Shown here one piece after another: positions 40,195 to 49,666 of a stretch of 64,000 bases of DNA. The stretch's first letter is position 1, and every line of letters starts with the position of its first letter. Source of the stretch: Sporosarcina sp. NCCP-2716 (GTDB lineage: Bacteria; Bacillota; Bacilli; Bacillales_A; Planococcaceae); the NCBI RefSeq assembly GCF_023707985.1, contig NZ_BRCF01000001.1, positions 431,967-495,966 on the forward strand. Direction: 5' to 3'. The notes below the pieces were generated by a model that worked only from the letters and a program-made list of their open reading frames with translations, was not told the DNA's origin and ran no database searches. Made by a program: the position numbers and the translations under genes.

Positions 40195-40395
40195 ATGAGA
40201 AAAGCAGCAATCATATCTGATATCGACGAAGTGCTCGATCAGTACTGCGAAGGATGCCTTGTGAAAAAGACACTCACTCAGGACCGCGGCAAAGCGGAAG
40301 CCCATAAGTTCTGCATCCAGCAGTGCACAGTGGGGGACCAGCTTCGCTTCCTCGGTTCCGAGTTGAATAAATTCAATGAATTAAAATCCCGCTGA
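40195..40395 (+). CDS. ypeQ: Small zinc-finger protein YpeQ (DUF2602)
   Basis: 66 residues. Cys/His pattern Y-C-EG-C-LVKKT ... HKF-C-IQQ-C can bind one zinc. GAAGGGAGGAG precedes the ATG; in-frame upstream codons overlap the promoter. Role unknown, likely a nucleic-acid or protein-binding factor. The terminator's 5' arm covers its last codons and stop. Confidence 0.85.
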   Translation: MRKAAIISDIDEVLDQYCEGCLVKKTLTQDRGKAEAHKFCIQQCTVGDQLRFLGSELNKFNELKSR

Positions 40396-40413
40396 GCGGC
40401 TCAGCGGGATTTT
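40383..40413. terminator. Bidirectional terminator embedded in the ypeQ stop region
   Basis: AAAATCCCGCTGA pairs perfectly (13 bases) with TCAGCGGGATTTT across GCGGC. The 5' arm contains the ypeQ codons AAA TCC CGC and its TGA. It can also end the convergent cold-shock gene. Confidence 0.9.
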
Positions 40414-40426
40414 CAATATTCTATAG

Positions 40427-40633
40427 TCAGCGGTCCTCGGCAGTGACATTCGCTGCCTGCGGACCGCGGTTGCCTTCGATGATTTCAAACGAGACGTGCT
40501 GGCCTTCATCCAGCGTCTTGAAGCCTTCCGCCAGAATGCCTGTGAAATGGACGAAAACATCTTGTCCGTCATCCGCTTCAATGAAACCGTACCCTTTTTC
40601 ATTACTGAACCATTTGACTTTACCGTGGTGCAT
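40427..40633 (-). CDS. cspD: Cold-shock protein
   Basis: 68 residues, a single OB-fold cold-shock domain. RNP1 KGYGFIE and RNP2 VFVHF are intact, with the KWFSNEKG aromatic patch. Binds single-stranded RNA and DNA and acts as an RNA chaperone. GAGGAGG lies upstream of the ATG. Position near ypeQ and ypgQ fits cspD of B. subtilis; the exact paralogue name is inferred from that. Confidence 0.93.
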   Translation of the reverse strand: MHHGKVKWFSNEKGYGFIEADDGQDVFVHFTGILAEGFKTLDEGQHVSFEIIEGNRGPQAANVTAEDR

Positions 40634-40685
40634 ACTTATTCCTCCTCGGCGCTAGATGTCTTCCCATAGGTAACATGGTGCTTTC

Positions 40686-40714
40686 ACTATACCTTACCCG
40701 CTTAAGCAGGTCAA
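40686..40714 (-). promoter_or_regulatory. Promoter for the cold-shock gene
   Basis: Minus strand TTGACC (40709-40714), 17 bases, TATAGT (40686-40691). The spacer contains the palindrome GCTTAAGC. The resulting leader is only about 45 bases, short compared with classic cold-shock leaders. Confidence 0.65.
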
Positions 40715-40761
40715 ACAGGCCGTCGCAGGATATGCGCGGTACGAAAAGGAGCTGACGGAAG

Positions 40762-41397
40762 TTGACTGCAATCAGTGAACAGTGTGCGTCAAAAGTACGC
40801 GGAATATACAGCAGGAATGACGCTAGCCACGATATGGACCATATTCTCCGCGTCCTGCAGAATGCACGGGCGATCATGGACGGTATGCAGGGGATCGACC
40901 GGACTGCCGTTGAACTGGCAGTCTATCTGCATGATATCGATGATCCGAAGTACAAGACGGCGGGCAGTCCGTCCGCAGCCGATCTGCTGGAGGAACTGGA
41001 TGTCGCGAATAGTCTTGCGTCCCATGTACTTGCGATCATCCGCTCTGTCTCCTTCAGCGGCGGCAATGAGACGGCGATCGAGTCCCGGGAAGCGGCTGTC
41101 GTCCGGGACGCCGACCGGCTGGATGCGATCGGAGCCGTCGGAATCGCCCGCGCCTTCGCGTACGGCGGCGCAAAAGGGCGCAAACTGTATGATGCAGCTG
41201 AATCGGCCCGCGTCGCGATGTCCGAAGAGGAATACAGGACGAAACAGACGGCGACGGTCACACACTTCCATGAAAAGCTGTTCCTGCTGAAAGACCTGAT
41301 GGTGACCGAACGGGGCCGGCAGCTCGCGGAAGAACGCCACGGTTTCATGGCAGCATTCTTACGCCAGCTGGAACAGGAGACCGGAGAGAAATTATGA
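40762..41397 (+). CDS. ypgQ: HD-domain phosphohydrolase YpgQ
   Basis: 211 residues. HD metal site: H in HDMDHILRV (about 24-32), HD in YLHDIDD (about 56-62), and Asp in RDADRLDAIGA (about 115). B. subtilis YpgQ is reported as a metal-dependent nucleotide pyrophosphatase. Start is TTG, with AAGGAG 11 bases upstream. It converges on niaR. Confidence 0.9.
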   Translation: MTAISEQCASKVRGIYSRNDASHDMDHILRVLQNARAIMDGMQGIDRTAVELAVYLHDIDDPKYKTAGSPSAADLLEELDVANSLASHVLAIIRSVSFSGGNETAIESREAAVVRDADRLDAIGAVGIARAFAYGGAKGRKLYDAAESARVAMSEEEYRTKQTATVTHFHEKLFLLKDLMVTERGRQLAEERHGFMAAFLRQLEQETGEKL

Positions 41398-41408
41398 ATG
41401 GACAAATG

Positions 41409-41446
41409 AAAAAGCAGGCATCACTCGATGAGGATGCCTGCTTTTC
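41409..41446. terminator. Bidirectional terminator overlapping the niaR stop
   Basis: AAAAAGCAGGCATC pairs with GATGCCTGCTTTT. On the minus strand the 5' arm is the final niaR codons (AAA GCA GGC ATC) and the stop TGA lies in the loop. Confidence 0.88.
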
Positions 41447-41957
41447 TCAATGCGCTGAACGCCCGGTCGATCTGCGCGGGATCTTCCGCTGATACGGTAT
41501 GCAGATGCGTGCTGTCCTCGGACAGCGCGGACAGGTAGACGGCGTTGGACGCCTCGACCTTTTCCAGGAAATCCTTCACTTCCATCCGGTTGGACACCAT
41601 GATGGACGCTGTCAGATCGCCGTAGACCGGGTGCTCCACCCGGACATCTTTCACGGTGACCCCGCAGTCGACGAAAATGGTAAGTTCTTCTTTTGTCTGA
41701 CCGGCGCCATGCCGGCAGACCGCGATGCGTTCCGTCAGGCCGGGGGCTCCGGCCGGCATCATATACAGGTAGCCCCTGCTCGTCGCGACGATCGGCTCAT
41801 CGACCGCTTTCAGCAGGTTGATGTCGCCGACGACCACTTGGCGGCTGACACCTGTCAATTCTCCGATCTCTTTTCCGGTCAGCGGTGCCTCAGCCTGCTT
41901 CAGCAGCTCGAGGATCTTCCGTCTGCGCAATTCACCCACAGTCGCCTTTTCAGCCAT
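41421..41957 (-). CDS. niaR: Niacin-responsive transcription repressor NiaR (YrxA)
   Basis: 178 residues: an N-terminal HTH_11 domain (RRRKILELLKQAEAPLTGKE then GELTGVSRQVVVGDINLL) and a C-terminal 3H domain with conserved His (VEHPVYGDL, STHLHTVS) that binds nicotinic acid or nicotinamide and metal. It represses NAD synthesis genes. In B. subtilis it lies with nifS-nadBCA; here it is downstream of rarA by 22 bases, same strand. No target operator was recognised in this window. Confidence 0.92.
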   Translation of the reverse strand: MAEKATVGELRRRKILELLKQAEAPLTGKEIGELTGVSRQVVVGDINLLKAVDEPIVATSRGYLYMMPAGAPGLTERIAVCRHGAGQTKEELTIFVDCGVTVKDVRVEHPVYGDLTASIMVSNRMEVKDFLEKVEASNAVYLSALSEDSTHLHTVSAEDPAQIDRAFSALRKAGILIE

Positions 41958-41979
41958 ATGCCCGTCTCCTTCCCGGTTC

Positions 41980-43266
41980 TCACTTCTTCTTCCTGAAATC
42001 TTTCAGCCGCCGGTAGATCGCGGCTGCCTTTTTTTCCTCACCGGCCTGTACAGGCGAATAGAACTCCGTATCTTTCAGTTCATCCGGCAAGTACTGCTGA
42101 TCGACCCAGCCGCCGAAAGAGCCGATCGGGTGGTCGTGCGGATAGACATACCCTTCGTGGCCGAGTGAAGCCGAGCCTGCATAATGGGTATCCCGCAAAT
42201 GCATCGGGATATCGCCGGTCCTGCCATCTCCGATCGCCTTGATCGCTGCACTGACGGCCTTGTATGCCGAGTTCGATTTGCTTGCGAGACACATATCGAT
42301 GACAGCGTTCGCTAGCGGTATCCGCGCTTCCGGCATGCCGAGGCGGACAGCGGCATCCGTTGCAGCCAGCACACGCGGACCGATGTCCGGCGCCGCGAGC
42401 CCGACGTCTTCATACGCCATGACGAGCAGCCGCCGATTGACCGCCACCAGATCACCGGTTTCCAGCAAGTGGGCCAAGTAATAGAGAGCCGCGTCAGTAT
42501 CACTGCCGCGCACGGACTTCTGCAGGGCGGACAGCAGATTGTAGTGGTGGGATCCGTTCTTGTCGCCGAACACACCGATACGGCCGATCAGGTTCTCGAT
42601 CAGCCAGTCCTCGATGATGATCTTGCCGTTTTCTTCGTCCGAAGCGGATACGAGCGATTCCAGCAGGGTCAGCGCTTTCCGTGCATCCCCGTTGACACCG
42701 GAAGCGATTTTTGTGATCTGCTCTGGTGACATGACAATCTCCTGTCTGCCAAGACCTCTTGACGGATCTGTCAGCGCCCGGTCGATCAGAAGGATTATAT
42801 CCTGTTCGCTGAGCCGTTTCAGCTGGAGGATCTCCCCGCACCGGGAACGGATCGCCGGATTGACGTCGTGAAATGGATTTTCAGTCGTCGCTCCGATCAG
42901 GACGATGGACCCGTTTTCGACGTGCGGCAACAGCGTATCCTGCTGCAGTTTGTTGAACCGATGGATTTCATCCAGGAACAGGATCACTTTCCCGGTCAGC
43001 CGGGCCTCGCCGACGACATGTTCGATGTCCTTCTTGCCGGACGTCGTCGCATTGAGAGGGATGAAAGGCAAGTGCGTGGACCCGGCAATCGCGTAAGCCA
43101 GGGACGTTTTTCCGATCCCCGGATCCCCGTACAGCAGCATCGACGGGACATGTCCGTTCTTGATCATCCTGTAGAGGGCGGTGTCCGGCCCGATGACGTG
43201 CTGCTGTCCTGCGATTTCATCGATAGTCTCCGGCCGCATTCTGAATGCGAGAGGTTCGTTGTGCAT
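41980..43266 (-). CDS. rarA: Replication-associated recombination protein A (AAA+ ATPase, MgsA/RarA)
   Basis: 428 residues. AAA+ ATPase related to clamp loaders: YGDPGIGKTSLAYA (Walker A, about 40-53), LFLDEIHRFNK (Walker B), TTENPF (sensor 1), and C-terminal oligomerisation helices ending in a KKKAAAIYRRLKDFRKKK-type basic tail. Acts at stalled replication forks. Divergent from cymR, the yrvN-cymR order of B. subtilis. Confidence 0.95.
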   Translation of the reverse strand: MHNEPLAFRMRPETIDEIAGQQHVIGPDTALYRMIKNGHVPSMLLYGDPGIGKTSLAYAIAGSTHLPFIPLNATTSGKKDIEHVVGEARLTGKVILFLDEIHRFNKLQQDTLLPHVENGSIVLIGATTENPFHDVNPAIRSRCGEILQLKRLSEQDIILLIDRALTDPSRGLGRQEIVMSPEQITKIASGVNGDARKALTLLESLVSASDEENGKIIIEDWLIENLIGRIGVFGDKNGSHHYNLLSALQKSVRGSDTDAALYYLAHLLETGDLVAVNRRLLVMAYEDVGLAAPDIGPRVLAATDAAVRLGMPEARIPLANAVIDMCLASKSNSAYKAVSAAIKAIGDGRTGDIPMHLRDTHYAGSASLGHEGYVYPHDHPIGSFGGWVDQQYLPDELKDTEFYSPVQAGEEKKAAAIYRRLKDFRKKK

Positions 43267-43359
43267 AGGATCCCTGCTTCCGTTCGAAAGTTAGTAGTAC
43301 CGATAAGTATACATGGACAGCCGGCTGAAGTCATTTCAAGGAATCCCGGCAGCCGGATA

Positions 43360-43368
43360 TGATATACT
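43360..43368 (+). promoter_or_regulatory. Extended -10 promoter for cymR-iscS-mnmA
   Basis: TGA-TATACT, 33 bases before the cymR ATG; no good -35 at 17 bases. Confidence 0.45.
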
Positions 43369-43401
43369 ATCGGAAGCAATTTCAAAAAAGGACGATGCCT
43401 G

Positions 43402-43824
43402 ATGAAAATATCAACAAAAGGTCGCTATGGACTCACCATAATCGTGGAACTCGGCAAACGCTACGGCGAAGGCCCGGTCCCGCTCCGTAAGATCGCCGAA
43501 GAGCAGACACTGTCGGAAGCTTATCTCGAACAGCTCATTCCGCTGCTGCGCAACGGAGGTCTCGTCAAGAGCATCCGCGGTGCGTACGGCGGCTATAAAT
43601 TGTCGAAAGAACCGTGTGAAATGACGGCAGGGGATGTCATCCGCCTATTGGAAGGGCCCATTCAGTTCGTGGAAGGCCTGGACGAGGAGGAAGTGCCGCA
43701 GCAGTCACTCTGGCGTAACATCAGCGAAGCGGTCAGGGAAGTGCTCGATACGACGACGATCGAAGACCTCATCCTCGCAGAACGGAAGGAACAGCGGCCG
43801 GACGGTTACATGTTCTACATTTAA
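43402..43824 (+). CDS. cymR: Rrf2-family cysteine metabolism repressor CymR
   Basis: 140 residues. N-terminal winged helix (KISTKGRYGLTIIVELGKRYG, then LRKIAEEQTLSEAYLEQLI). It lacks the three Cys that bind FeS in IscR, as expected for CymR, which acts with CysK as cysteine sensor. Followed by the cysteine desulfurase gene 14 bases later. Confidence 0.93.
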   Translation: MKISTKGRYGLTIIVELGKRYGEGPVPLRKIAEEQTLSEAYLEQLIPLLRNGGLVKSIRGAYGGYKLSKEPCEMTAGDVIRLLEGPIQFVEGLDEEEVPQQSLWRNISEAVREVLDTTTIEDLILAERKEQRPDGYMFYI

Positions 43825-43838
43825 AGGAGCCGACAACT

Positions 43839-46134
<2,296 letters not shown>

Positions 46135-46147
46135 GGGGGAATTGACT

Positions 46148-46825
46148 GTGGGGCATAACGAAGAAGCCATCCAGGCGCTTGAAGCAGGAAACTTTGAAAA
46201 AGCAGTCGCGAAATTCATCAGGGCGGCAGAAGAAGCCCCTGATGATCCGGTCGGCTACGTGAATGTCGGCAACGTATTCGCTTCCATCGGCGACACCGAA
46301 AAAGCGGAACCGTTCTTCCAGAAGGCGCTCGTCCTCGATCCCCACATGGGAACGGCTTTCTACGGGCTGGCGAACTTGTATTTTAATCAGGAACGCTATG
46401 ACGAGGCGGCAACTTTATATGAGAAATCAATCCAGGCAGGCGTGAATGAAGCCGACGCCTACTATATGCTCGGCAAAAGTCTCGAACGGTCGGACAAAGG
46501 GAAACTCGGGCTGCCTTACATGCAGCGCGCAATGGAGCTGGCACCCGATGATCTGGAGATCCGTCTGTCGTACGGCATCCTGCTCGCGAACGAAGGGGTC
46601 TATGATCTGGCGGAAGCCGAGTTCAAGACCATCCTCCAGGCAGATGAAACCAATGCGGACGCCCACTTCAACCTCGGCTTCCTCTATGCCGTATCGACGG
46701 AAGACAGGGAATCCGCGCTGTATCACCTGAAGGAGGCATTCACGATCGATCCCGATCAGGTGCAGGCGAGATACATCTATGACATGATCCAGATGGGAGC
46801 AGAAAACAGCCAAGACGGTGAATGA
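46148..46825 (+). CDS. yrrB: TPR protein YrrB
   Basis: 225 residues of six or so canonical TPR units (for example GYVNVGNVFASIGDTEKAEP and AYYMLGKSLERSDKGKLGLP). Soluble. The GTG at 46148 has AAGGGGG 8 bases upstream; the TTG at 46142 is too close. Lies between mnmA and recD2 as in B. subtilis; partner unknown. Confidence 0.88.
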   Translation: MGHNEEAIQALEAGNFEKAVAKFIRAAEEAPDDPVGYVNVGNVFASIGDTEKAEPFFQKALVLDPHMGTAFYGLANLYFNQERYDEAATLYEKSIQAGVNEADAYYMLGKSLERSDKGKLGLPYMQRAMELAPDDLEIRLSYGILLANEGVYDLAEAEFKTILQADETNADAHFNLGFLYAVSTEDRESALYHLKEAFTIDPDQVQARYIYDMIQMGAENSQDGE

Positions 46826-46833
46826 GGTGACAG

Positions 46834-49347
46834 ATGATGGAACAAGCCGGAGCACCGGGACAAGAGGAGCCGTTTCTGATCGGCAGGGCAGTCGTGACGA
46901 TCTTCCATAACCCGGACAGTCTATTCACGATTGCCAAATTGAAAGTGAAGAAGACGAACTGCCCGTTCGAAGGCAGAGAGATTGTCGTCAAAGGAAGCTT
47001 CCCGAGGCTGTCCGAAGAAGAGGACTACCGGTTCACGGGCAGGCTGATCACCCACCCGACGTACGGGCAGCAGTTTGACGTCAAGACGTTTCAGAAGGAA
47101 CTGCCGGGTACCGAGACGGGGCTCATCCATTATTTGTCGGGGGATCTGTTTCCCGGGATCGGCAGGAAAACGGCGGAAACGATCATCCAGCACCTCGGCC
47201 AGGAGGCGATCCGCAAAATCCTGGAAAACGAAGAAGTGCTCGATGAAGTCCCGAGGCTGACTGCCGAAAAGAAAACCACGCTCGTGACAGTGCTGCGCGA
47301 AAACCTCGGGCTCGAGCGGACGATCGTCCGGCTGAACGAATGGGGATTCGGCCCGCAGATCGCCATGCGCATCTACCAGACATACCGCGAAGATACGATC
47401 GAGCTGCTGACGGAGAATCCGTATAGGCTCATCGAGGACGTGGAAGGTGTCGGATTCCAGCGCGCCGACGAACTCGGCCGCCAGCTCGGCATAACCGGCA
47501 CACATCCGTCCCGGATCCAGGCAGCCATCCTCCATACGATGAACACCGCGACGCTTTCCTCTGGGCATGTCTACTTGGACGCAGCGCAGGTGCTGCCGGA
47601 AGTGAAGCGGCTCCTAGAGACGAGCCAGCCGGCGGAGATCCCGTACAAACTGATTTCCGAATCGGTCGTCATGCTCGTCGAGGAAAGCCGGCTCAGCGCC
47701 GAACAGCGCCGCCTGTACCTTCCGTCGCTCTATTTTTCGGAGCTCGGCATCGCATCCAAGATGGAACGCATCATGGATCAGGAACGGAGCGGCGCGTTCC
47801 CTTCGTCTGAAATACGGAAAGCGATCGGAGAAACGGAAGAACGTCTCGAAGTCAGCTATGCCGAGACGCAGGTGGCAGCGATCGAACAAGCACTCAATTC
47901 GCCTGCGATGATCCTCACAGGTGGGCCAGGAACCGGTAAGACGACGGTCGTCCGGGGGCTTGTCGAAGTGTATGCGGAACTGCATGGACTGTCACTCGAT
48001 CCGAAAGAGTATGCGAAAAAGGAAGAACCGTTCCCGATCGTCCTGGCGGCTCCGACGGGACGTGCGGCGAAGCGTCTCTCCGAGTCGACCGGGCTGCCTG
48101 CGATGACGATCCACCGGCTGCTCGGATTCACCGGGCAGGAAAAGGAAGAGGAGACCGAACGGGAGATCCAGGCAGGACTCGTCATCATCGACGAAGCGTC
48201 CATGCTGGACACGTGGCTCGCCCATCAGCTGCTGAAAGCGGTCGATGACAGTGCTCAAGTGCTGTTCGTCGGTGACCAGGACCAACTGCCTTCCGTCGGG
48301 CCGGGCCAAGTACTGCGGGACTTCCTCGAGTCCGGTGTTGTCCCTGTCGTCGAACTGACGGAGATCTACCGGCAGAGTGCAGGTTCAACAATCATTGAAC
48401 TTGCACATGCCATCAAACGGTCCGAGGCGCTCGGCAGCCTGACTGAGAAAACCGGCGACCGGTCATTCATCAGGACGGATGCAGAGCAGGTGACGGCGGT
48501 CGTCAGCCAGATCGTCAGCAATGCGATCGCAAAAGGCCAGTCGATCAAGGACATCCAAGTGCTTGCGCCGATGTACAAGGGGCCGGCAGGGATTGATGCG
48601 CTCAACCAGGTCATCCAGGAAATGGTGAATCCTCCTGCTGCCGGCCGGAAGGAAGTCACGTTCGGCGAAGTCGTCTACCGGATCGGCGACCGGGTGCTGC
48701 AGCTCGTGAACCAGCCGGAAAGCAACGTCTTCAACGGCGATATGGGGGAAGTCATCGCGATCCTGAAAGCGAAAGAGACGATCGAAAAGAAGGATCTCAT
48801 GGTCGTCTCGTTCGACGGGATCGAAGTGACGTACGAACGGCCTGACCTGAACCAGCTGACACTTGCTTATTGCTGTTCGATCCATAAATCGCAGGGCAGC
48901 GAATTCCCGACAGTCATCATGCCGATCGTCCGCAGCCACCGGAAAATGCTGCGGCGCAACTTGCTGTATACCGGCATCACGCGTGCGAAGAACTTCCTGA
49001 TCCTCTGTGGAAGCCCGGCAGAATTCCAGGACGGTATCAACCGGCTGGATGAGCGCGACCGCCAGACGACACTGAAGGAGCGGCTGCGCGGGGAGTCTCC
49101 CGCATCGCCAGCCGAAACGGGAGAGAGGGAAAAGGCGGCGGAAAGACCGGCAGAAGCGGTTGCTCCAGCTGCGCAATCTGCGGCATCGCAACCTTCAGCA
49201 GTCCCCGAGGTCCCTTCAGCAGAAGGGGAGCGGGATACAGAGGAGCCGGTGCCCGAAGAACTGACAACAGCGACGATCCTGCTCGTCGATCCGCTGATCG
49301 GCATGGAGGATGTAAGTCCGTATGACTTCCTGGAGACGGCCGATTGA
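46834..49347 (+). CDS. recD2: RecD-like DNA helicase RecD2 (YrrC)
   Basis: 837 residues, SF1B 5'-3' helicase. N-terminal OB and helix-hairpin-helix region (PGIGRKTAETII, about 108-119), Walker A GGPGTGKT (363-370), IIDEASMLD, GDQDQLPSVGPGQ, SIHKSQGSEFP, then a low-complexity Ala/Pro/Glu linker (about 754-811) and a short terminal motif DPLIGMEDVSPYDFL. RecD2 works in replication fork repair without RecBC. The alaS promoter overlaps its stop codon. Confidence 0.95.
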   Translation: MMEQAGAPGQEEPFLIGRAVVTIFHNPDSLFTIAKLKVKKTNCPFEGREIVVKGSFPRLSEEEDYRFTGRLITHPTYGQQFDVKTFQKELPGTETGLIHYLSGDLFPGIGRKTAETIIQHLGQEAIRKILENEEVLDEVPRLTAEKKTTLVTVLRENLGLERTIVRLNEWGFGPQIAMRIYQTYREDTIELLTENPYRLIEDVEGVGFQRADELGRQLGITGTHPSRIQAAILHTMNTATLSSGHVYLDAAQVLPEVKRLLETSQPAEIPYKLISESVVMLVEESRLSAEQRRLYLPSLYFSELGIASKMERIMDQERSGAFPSSEIRKAIGETEERLEVSYAETQVAAIEQALNSPAMILTGGPGTGKTTVVRGLVEVYAELHGLSLDPKEYAKKEEPFPIVLAAPTGRAAKRLSESTGLPAMTIHRLLGFTGQEKEEETEREIQAGLVIIDEASMLDTWLAHQLLKAVDDSAQVLFVGDQDQLPSVGPGQVLRDFLESGVVPVVELTEIYRQSAGSTIIELAHAIKRSEALGSLTEKTGDRSFIRTDAEQVTAVVSQIVSNAIAKGQSIKDIQVLAPMYKGPAGIDALNQVIQEMVNPPAAGRKEVTFGEVVYRIGDRVLQLVNQPESNVFNGDMGEVIAILKAKETIEKKDLMVVSFDGIEVTYERPDLNQLTLAYCCSIHKSQGSEFPTVIMPIVRSHRKMLRRNLLYTGITRAKNFLILCGSPAEFQDGINRLDERDRQTTLKERLRGESPASPAETGEREKAAERPAEAVAPAAQSAASQPSAVPEVPSAEGERDTEEPVPEELTTATILLVDPLIGMEDVSPYDFLETAD

Positions 49348-49372
49348 CAACGTGCCCCGTCTTCCTTATAAT
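49344..49372 (+). promoter_or_regulatory. Consensus promoter for alaS
   Basis: Perfect TTGACA and perfect TATAAT with 17 bases between. The -35 box contains the recD2 stop codon. Confidence 0.85.
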
Positions 49373-49394
49373 GCAGAGTAGATTGGCATACACA

Positions 49395-49618
49395 ATTCGA
49401 CGATGGAGAAAGTAGACGGTGCACCGCATGACCAGAAAGGCATCCCAAGGCTGGAAGGATGCTCATGCCGCACAAGTTGAAAGCTGCTCCGGAGTGCAGG
49501 TGAAACCCTGCCGTCTGCTGCGTTAAAGCAACTCAAGATGCCGTCAGCAAGACCGACGGCAATGAGGGTGGTACCGTGAACTCAGCTTCGCCCCTTTTCC
49601 AGGGGCGGAGTTTTTTGT
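49395..49618 (+). promoter_or_regulatory. T-box riboswitch, alanine specific
   Basis: Contains the T-box AGGGTGGTACCGTG (49565-49578), an AGTAGA bulge in stem I, and a 3' specifier region GAAAGCTGCTCC where GCT (49483-49485 or 49486-49488) encodes Ala. The terminator (CGCCCC/GGGGCG plus ACTC/GAGT, then TTTTTT) lies at 49579-49617. Uncharged tRNA-Ala binding would stabilise the antiterminator and allow alaS transcription. Confidence 0.92.
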
Positions 49619-49666
49619 TTTGGCGCCGCAATCCCCATCTGTCCATTCATACGAGGAGGAATTGAA

